Source: CAYOEZ01 sp964402955
GTDB taxonomy: Bacteria; Chloroflexota; DTOL01; DAOUCN01
Reading direction: 5' to 3'
Length of the DNA: 9,265 bases
Assembly (NCBI GenBank): GCA_964402955.1
Contig: CAYOEZ010000194.1
Span: forward strand, 1 to 9,265
Position 1 is the stretch's first letter; each line of letters starts with the position of its first letter. Below are positions 5,194 through 9,265 of the stretch, piece by piece. Made by a program: the position numbers and the translations under genes. The notes beneath the pieces were generated by a model. The model saw only the letters and a program-made list of their open reading frames with translations. It ran no database searches and had not been told where the DNA came from.

Positions 5194-6504
5194 TCAGCGG
5201 CATGCCTGCCGATCGGCCAGCTCGCGGCGTACAGCCAGCAGTAAGCGGCGTGCCTCGACGCGGTCATCGGGCAAGGCGATCGAGCCGGCACCGCGCATCG
5301 GCGTGCCTGCGACGGCCCCGGGCGCTGTCCACGTTGTTAGCATGCTGCGTAGCGAGGTTGTGTCGAGATAGCGTATATTTGTGGCATCGGGTAGGCGGCT
5401 GGCCACATCATCAGCGGAAGGCTCAGGACGCGGCGCACTGGCCGCCTCGTGCTGGACAAACAGGCAGCCATCCGGCGAGCGCATGTAAAGCACGGGAATT
5501 GCCCAGTCGGGCTGGCTCAGACCGGTTGTCGTAATCACCGCCTTGCGCGCCTCGGACACGCAGGCGTCAACCGGGTAGCCGTCGGCCAGAGCACGGTAGA
5601 ACATACTCGAGAACTCGACTGCGGACAAGTCGGGAAAGGCAAATTGCGTGGCGATGACGGCGGGAATTCCCGCCCGCACCAGCGCAGGCGCAATGCCCAT
5701 CAGCGGGTCCAGGGAGAACCGCCCCGTTTCGCAGGCATTCAAGACTGCCAGGCGCACCGAGTTCTGTTCGAGCAGGATGCGCAGACGTTTGGCATCGATA
5801 AGATCGGTGTCGCCCGACTCGTTCTCGAAGGCCAGCGAGCCGTTTGCACTCGACGCGTTGAAGACGCCGTGACCGATAAAGTGCCAGATGTGTACACCCC
5901 GCCGCAGGTCATTGAGTAGACCGATGCCGGTCGCCTGTTCTGAAATAGACAGGTGAACCAGGCGGCGTTCGACCAGCGGCGCCAGTGCACGACTGATACG
6001 CTCTTTTTCGCGCTCGCTGCTGAGTGGCGCCTGGTCGCGCGGGCTGGCGATAGAGACGAGAATGCGCAGCGGCGCCTGCACAGCCAGAGGCTTTGGTGGC
6101 TCAGGACATGCCAGATAGCGTACAACCGCCGTGCTGGTGGCCAGAGGGATGCCATCTTCGTCGCACATCAGTTCCCAGGGCAAGGCAGCGATCTCAGGGG
6201 GCTGAATGACCAGCTTGAGGCGCAGGTGCGTCCCTTCGCTGAGCCGCTGCTTGTTTTTGTGCCACGCCGTCAGCATGCGCGGTGGGAAGAGCGCAGTGAA
6301 CAGGACGTTGCCGAATTGATGCAGAAACTCCTCGTCGGTGGCAAACGACTTGAGACGGATGAGACAGGCGCGCAGGTTGGCCGAGACCGGCGAGAGGTGG
6401 AGCGTGCCCGTCTGGCGACCGCCTGGCCCGCTCATGATCATCGGGTACCCTTTGCCGTGTTTTTCGTTGATTTCGAGAATGCAGTCTTCGAATGATGGGC
6501 GCAC
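5194..6504 (-). CDS. CHAT-domain caspase-like cysteine peptidase
   Basis: A 436-residue protein with a CHAT domain (clan CD peptidase fold related to caspases and separases). The catalytic pair is visible: His in 'WHFIGHG' (H212) and Cys in 'LNACETG' (C258). Other family marks are 'LRLKLVIQPPEIAALPWELM' in the N-terminal part (94-113), 'RILVSIASP' (147-155), the 'LVRAGIPAVIATQF' strand-turn (275-288) and the closing 'DWAIPVLYMR' (333-342). Residues 1-90 precede the peptidase core and match no domain I can name. Residues about 350-436 are a Pro- then Arg-rich tail without assignable domain. No TPR repeats, signal peptide or membrane helix, so it is probably cytoplasmic. GTG 6504 is chosen because AGGGAGGT (complement of 6514-6521) precedes it by 9 nt. 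CHAT proteins often act as proteases in defence or regulated cleavage; the substrate here is unknown. It is transcribed divergently from the beta-helix gene. Confidence 0.88.
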   Translation of the reverse strand: MRPSFEDCILEINEKHGKGYPMIMSGPGGRQTGTLHLSPVSANLRACLIRLKSFATDEEFLHQFGNVLFTALFPPRMLTAWHKNKQRLSEGTHLRLKLVIQPPEIAALPWELMCDEDGIPLATSTAVVRYLACPEPPKPLAVQAPLRILVSIASPRDQAPLSSEREKERISRALAPLVERRLVHLSISEQATGIGLLNDLRRGVHIWHFIGHGVFNASSANGSLAFENESGDTDLIDAKRLRILLEQNSVRLAVLNACETGRFSLDPLMGIAPALVRAGIPAVIATQFAFPDLSAVEFSSMFYRALADGYPVDACVSEARKAVITTTGLSQPDWAIPVLYMRSPDGCLFVQHEAASAPRPEPSADDVASRLPDATNIRYLDTTSLRSMLTTWTAPGAVAGTPMRGAGSIALPDDRVEARRLLLAVRRELADRQACR

Positions 6505-6575
6505 GAGTCGCGCACCTCCCTAAGGACGCTCTGATAACAAAGACGATGTTCTGCTGTTTTTGTTTGATCGTCCCC

Positions 6576-6604
6576 TTGACTCATTGCCCTGCATGTGGTA
6601 TTAC
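6576..6604 (+). promoter_or_regulatory. Probable promoter of the beta-helix protein gene
   Basis: TTGACT (6576-6581) and TATTAC (6599-6604) are 17 bp apart, with TGG (6596-6598) as extended -10. This is the layout of the other two promoters in the window but with a weaker -10 box. Transcription would begin near 6611, giving a leader of about 114 nt. On the opposite strand the same place reads TAATAC (6603 to 6598), a possible -10 box for the CHAT gene, though I find no good -35 partner. Confidence 0.6.
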
Positions 6605-6614
6605 TTGGGCCAAG

Positions 6615-6629
6615 ATGGCTGCCAGCCAT
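6615..6629. promoter_or_regulatory. 15-bp palindrome in the divergent spacer, possible operator
   Basis: ATGGCTG and CAGCCAT form a perfect 7-bp inverted repeat around a single C. It would lie about 5-19 bp after the predicted start of the beta-helix transcript and upstream of the CHAT gene. A repressor site or a leader hairpin would both fit. The regulator, if any, is not in the window. Confidence 0.35.
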
Positions 6630-6724
6630 GTCGACGGAGTGGCCTCGTTCTGACCGCAACTGCACAGCACTGCACTCGTTACTACTCTAGAGAAGAGCAT
6701 GCCCCGATCAAGAGGAGAGAATAC

Positions 6725-9187
6725 ATGATCCGCCGTTCTGTACTTGTCATGGCGGCTGTTTGCGCCATCGTCCTTGCTGCCGTTCTGTCTGTAGCTGTTC
6801 GCGCCGCTCCCCCTGTGCTGGCGGCCAAACCAACCACGCGTGATGTCTGTCCGGGCCTCTGTGCATTCCCCTCGATTCAGGCCGCAATCGACGCGTCGGC
6901 AGACGGCGATACCATCCGCGTCGCGGGATCGCCAGGATCAGCATACGCCGAGCGGCTGATCGTGACCAAAACCATCGAGATTCTGGGTGGCTATGCAGGC
7001 CCCCCGGGCTGGCAGCGCAATATCGCAACATACACGACGATTGTCAACGGCCAGGGCAGCGGCACTGTGGTGCAGTTTGGCGCAGGCGCAGCCACATTCG
7101 AAGGCTTCACGATCACCGGAGGACAAACCGATCTCGATGGCGGCGGCATTCTGATCGAAGGCGCCTCGCCCCTCATCAGCGCCACGACGGTCATCAGCAA
7201 CAACGCCAGCTCCTCCGGCGGGGGGATCGCCATCAAAGGCGGGGCACCGCGCCTGATCAATGACGTCATCATGAGCAATACAGCGATGGGCGGAGGCGGG
7301 TTGCTCATTGCCGACGGCGCCGATGTCGAGTTGCGCGGCACAACGATCTCGAATAATCAGGCCTACCTCTTCGGCGGCGGCTTGCTGGTGGTCAACGGTT
7401 CGTCGCCGCGCTTCGATGGCGGCATCATCCGCGCCAATCGCGCGCCCAGCGGCGGAGGCCTGCAGGCCTTTGACTCCACGGGATCAATGGTTGGCACGCA
7501 GGTGTCGGAAAATGCCGCGCAGAGCGGCTACGGCGGAGGCCTCAACCTCAGAACAACCAGCATGAGCATCCAGGCCAGCTCCTTCCTCAGCAACACCGCC
7601 TCGTTGGACGGCGGCGGCATCGCAATCGATGATTCGTTGGCCAGCGTCGCAGATTCGACACTGCAGGCGAACCATGCCCGCAACGGCGGCGGCATCTATC
7701 TGGCAGGGGCAGTGGGCGTCTTCTCGGGGAACAACGTTACGGGTAACTTTGCCGTCGAGAGCGGCGGCGGTATTGCCCTCGATCGTACCGCCCCCACCCT
7801 CGACGGCAACACCGTCATGTCCAATACCGCCACGCTGAACGGCGGCGGAATCGACATAACGGGCAACTTCTGCCCCGACCAAGATTGCACCAACCCTGCC
7901 TATCCGACTATCGTCAACACGATCATCGCGCGCAACACAGCCGGCGACAAGGGCGGCGGAGTACACATTGATTCGGGTACCGGGCCGACACTGCTGAACA
8001 ACACGATCGTGGGCAACTCACTGGAGGGGATATTCATTGACGCCTACGCACAGGCCGGCATCACAAATACGATCGTCGTGAGCAACGGTCTGGGCATGCG
8101 CGCCCTTGACCCGTCCGCTCCGTCGGCAGACTTCAATCTGGTTTGGGGCAACAACCTGGCGGGCAATTATGTCGGAACTGCCCCCGGCATGCACGGCGCA
8201 CATGACACCTCGGTCGATCCTTTGCTCGTTGCGCCCGCGACCAACAACTTCCGCCTGACAGCCAACTCGCCGGCCATCGATGCGGGCACCAATGTGGGTG
8301 CGCCGGGCAGTGATCGCGATGGCAACGTGCGCCCGCTGCTTGGCCGCTGCAACGGGCAGCAAATCGTCGACATCGGCGCCTACGAGTTCCTGTTGCCGCC
8401 AGGGGCGTGTGCGACGCCCTCAGCGACGCCCACGCTGACGACCCCGACGGCCACAGCGACACCGACGCCAGCCAGCACGGCAACAACGACAGCCACACGC
8501 ACACACACGGCAACATCAACCGCGCTGCCCGCTGCAACTGGCACAGCCACAGCCTCGGCGACGGTGACGCGTACGCTGACCGTCACGCCGACGGGCACGC
8601 GTACGCTGACCGCAACGGCTACACCAACGCGCACGGCCAGCCCCAGCCTCACTGTGACACCGACGCGCTCATTGACGGCAACGGCAACGACAAGCCCAAC
8701 GCGTACGGCGACAGCAACGCAGACGAACACGGTCACGCCAGCGTTGACCGCCACACCCAGCCTGACGCCAACGCCCACTCAAGTGTTGTATTACCTGTAT
8801 CTGCCCGTGGTGGCGAGCAATCTGCTGCCGGATTGCGCGGCGTACGAGCCGAACGACAACATGAATGCTGCATGGGGTCCGCTCATCATGGGCATGCAGT
8901 ATCGCGCCTACCTGTGCTCGTATGACTCTGTTGACTGGTACTATTTCGACGTGCCGCGAGCCGGTGCGGTGGCGGTTGACATGGTTGTTCCTGACCGCGT
9001 CGACGACAACGTGTCTCTGCATGCAGCGGATGGAACCATCATCGCCCAGTCCAATAACTTTGGCGAAGGCGTGGCCGAGCAGATCATCACCGTCGTGCAG
9101 AGCGCCGGCCGTTACTACGTGCGCGTTTCCCCGTTCACGCGTCGGGATCCAAACCAGCCCTATCTTCTGACCGTGAACTTCTTTTAG
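6725..9187 (+). CDS. Secreted parallel beta-helix protein with Thr/Pro linker and PPC domain
   Basis: An 820-residue predicted exported protein, function unknown. Residues 1-27 are a signal peptide (MIRR, then a hydrophobic core to about 25, with likely cleavage near 27-34). Residues about 40-550 form a right-handed parallel beta-helix, opening with the typical 'FPSIQAAIDASADGDTIRV' (48-66). Eleven Gly-Gly-Gly turns with neighbouring 'SNNTA'-like asparagine positions mark the rungs. The helix closes with 'NSPAIDAGTN' and 'DIGAYEF', seen in many such proteins. Residues 562-686 are an almost pure Thr/Ala/Pro/Ser linker, then 'YYLYLPVVASN' (689-699). Residues about 704-820 fit a PPC domain ('YEPNDNMNAAW', 'VDWYYFDV', 'AGRYYVRV'). 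Beta-helices of this sort bind or cleave polysaccharides or act as adhesins; no catalytic residues can be assigned. ATG 6725 is chosen over 6560 because it starts the signal peptide and follows AGAGGAG (6711-6717). Confidence 0.88.
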   Translation: MIRRSVLVMAAVCAIVLAAVLSVAVRAAPPVLAAKPTTRDVCPGLCAFPSIQAAIDASADGDTIRVAGSPGSAYAERLIVTKTIEILGGYAGPPGWQRNIATYTTIVNGQGSGTVVQFGAGAATFEGFTITGGQTDLDGGGILIEGASPLISATTVISNNASSSGGGIAIKGGAPRLINDVIMSNTAMGGGGLLIADGADVELRGTTISNNQAYLFGGGLLVVNGSSPRFDGGIIRANRAPSGGGLQAFDSTGSMVGTQVSENAAQSGYGGGLNLRTTSMSIQASSFLSNTASLDGGGIAIDDSLASVADSTLQANHARNGGGIYLAGAVGVFSGNNVTGNFAVESGGGIALDRTAPTLDGNTVMSNTATLNGGGIDITGNFCPDQDCTNPAYPTIVNTIIARNTAGDKGGGVHIDSGTGPTLLNNTIVGNSLEGIFIDAYAQAGITNTIVVSNGLGMRALDPSAPSADFNLVWGNNLAGNYVGTAPGMHGAHDTSVDPLLVAPATNNFRLTANSPAIDAGTNVGAPGSDRDGNVRPLLGRCNGQQIVDIGAYEFLLPPGACATPSATPTLTTPTATATPTPASTATTTATRTHTATSTALPAATGTATASATVTRTLTVTPTGTRTLTATATPTRTASPSLTVTPTRSLTATATTSPTRTATATQTNTVTPALTATPSLTPTPTQVLYYLYLPVVASNLLPDCAAYEPNDNMNAAWGPLIMGMQYRAYLCSYDSVDWYYFDVPRAGAVAVDMVVPDRVDDNVSLHAADGTIIAQSNNFGEGVAEQIITVVQSAGRYYVRVSPFTRRDPNQPYLLTVNFF
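7139..7960 (+). repeat. Eleven-rung Gly-rich repeat in the beta-helix domain
   Basis: The triplet Gly-Gly-Gly begins at residues 139, 165, 189, 217, 243, 270, 296, 321, 347, 373 and 410, so the spacing is 24-28 residues (about 78 bp) except for the last interval of 37, where 'NFCPDQDCTNPAYPT' is inserted. Each rung usually reads GGG, then a small or hydrophobic strand, then an Asn/Ser-rich turn such as 'SNNA' or 'SNTA'. At DNA level only the GGCGG cores recur, so the repeats are old and diverged, not recently duplicated. Confidence 0.85.
8408..8782 (+). repeat. Thr/Pro/Ala low-complexity linker region
   Basis: About 125 codons, mostly ACN with GCN, CCN and TCN, encode a linker with units such as TATATP and TPTRT. 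It joins the beta-helix to the C-terminal PPC domain and is a likely site of O-glycosylation or a spacer through the cell surface layer (inference). The strong codon bias leaves long open frames on both strands, which should not be called as genes. Confidence 0.85.
8567..8612 (+). repeat. 16-bp direct repeat within the linker
   Basis: ACGCGTACGCTGACCG occurs exactly at 8567-8582 and 8597-8612, a 30-bp period that preserves the frame. It suggests recent local duplication or slippage in the linker, unlike the diverged beta-helix rungs. Confidence 0.8.
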
Positions 9188-9250
9188 TACTACTACCGCA
9201 CATCGGCGAACTGTCATGTGCCCACTGCAAAAAGGTTGTGTTCGCCCAAC

Positions 9251-9265
9251 CGTCATTGCGAGAAT
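9251..9265 (+). repeat. Possible start of a dispersed intergenic repeat, cut by the window end
   Basis: CGTCATTGCGAGAAT at the right edge resembles the opening of the 'CGTCATTGCGAG...' intergenic palindromic repeat seen in many bacterial genomes. Only 15 bases are available, so this is a pointer only. The rest of the 78 bp after the beta-helix stop shows only a weak hairpin (GGTTG with CAACC, 9235-9255) and no convincing terminator. Confidence 0.25.

Noticed and set aside
5449..6495. Plus-strand ORFs opposite the CHAT gene (5449-5919, 5953-6495)
   Set aside because: Antisense shadows; the minus-strand frame carries intact CHAT catalytic motifs and a ribosome site.
6560..6724. Upstream extension of the beta-helix gene to ATG 6560
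   Set aside because: It would overlap the predicted promoter and put 55 non-signal residues before a clear signal peptide; ATG 6725 has the ribosome site.
7139..7960. Periodic GGCGGCGG pattern as a CRISPR or satellite array
   Set aside because: The period comes from protein rungs of about 26 residues; repeat DNA is diverged and lies inside one open frame.
8380..8778. Minus-strand Val/Ala-rich ORF and the plus-strand His/Asp-rich ORF at 8407-8925
   Set aside because: Both are by-products of the ACN-biased Thr/Pro linker codons read in other frames; no ribosome site and low-complexity sequence.

Overview
The window reads as chromosomal sequence of a fairly GC-rich bacterium, most likely a member of Chloroflexota (Anaerolineae or Caldilineae type). 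This assignment is inference. It rests on the last gene, a secreted protein with a long Thr/Pro/Ala linker followed by a 'YLYLPVV' segment, a layout I associate with Chloroflexota surface proteins. A DUF1786 gene and a stand-alone CHAT protease also fit. No phage, transposon or CRISPR structure is visible.

Left part (1-1583), translation operon. A doubtful small membrane-protein ORF comes first. A near-consensus promoter (TTGACA, 17 bp, TGC-TAAAAT) then drives infC-rpmI-rplT (IF3, bL35, bL20), ending at a perfect 10-bp stem terminator. None of the three genes starts with ATG: infC appears to begin at a non-canonical ATC codon at 341, rpmI and rplT at GTG. A start call at the first GTG of infC would remove 15 conserved residues.

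Middle part (1584-5160). A TrmH/SpoU-family RNA 2'-O-ribose methyltransferase gene is tightly coupled to serS (seryl-tRNA synthetase), followed 87 bp later by a DUF1786 gene (predicted actin/Hsp70-like ATPase fold, function unknown). A separate strong promoter, a tRNA-Ser(UGA) gene with encoded CCA and a strong, probably bidirectional terminator follow. Apart from DUF1786, these genes concern RNA modification and serine charging.

Right part (5194-9265), accessory-looking. A minus-strand CHAT-domain (caspase-like) protein converges on the tRNA terminator. It is divergent, across 220 bp, from a plus-strand gene for an 820-residue exported protein: signal peptide, right-handed parallel beta-helix with eleven Gly-Gly-Gly turns about 26 residues apart, Thr/Pro linker, and C-terminal PPC domain. 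The spacer holds a plausible promoter and a 15-bp palindrome.

Three clear promoters share one architecture (a TTGAC-type -35 box, 17-18 bp spacing, extended TGn -10 box). I do not see a demonstrable new multi-gene system. The best leads are the ATC start of infC, the DUF1786 gene in a translation neighbourhood, and the CHAT/beta-helix divergent pair with its shared regulatory region.
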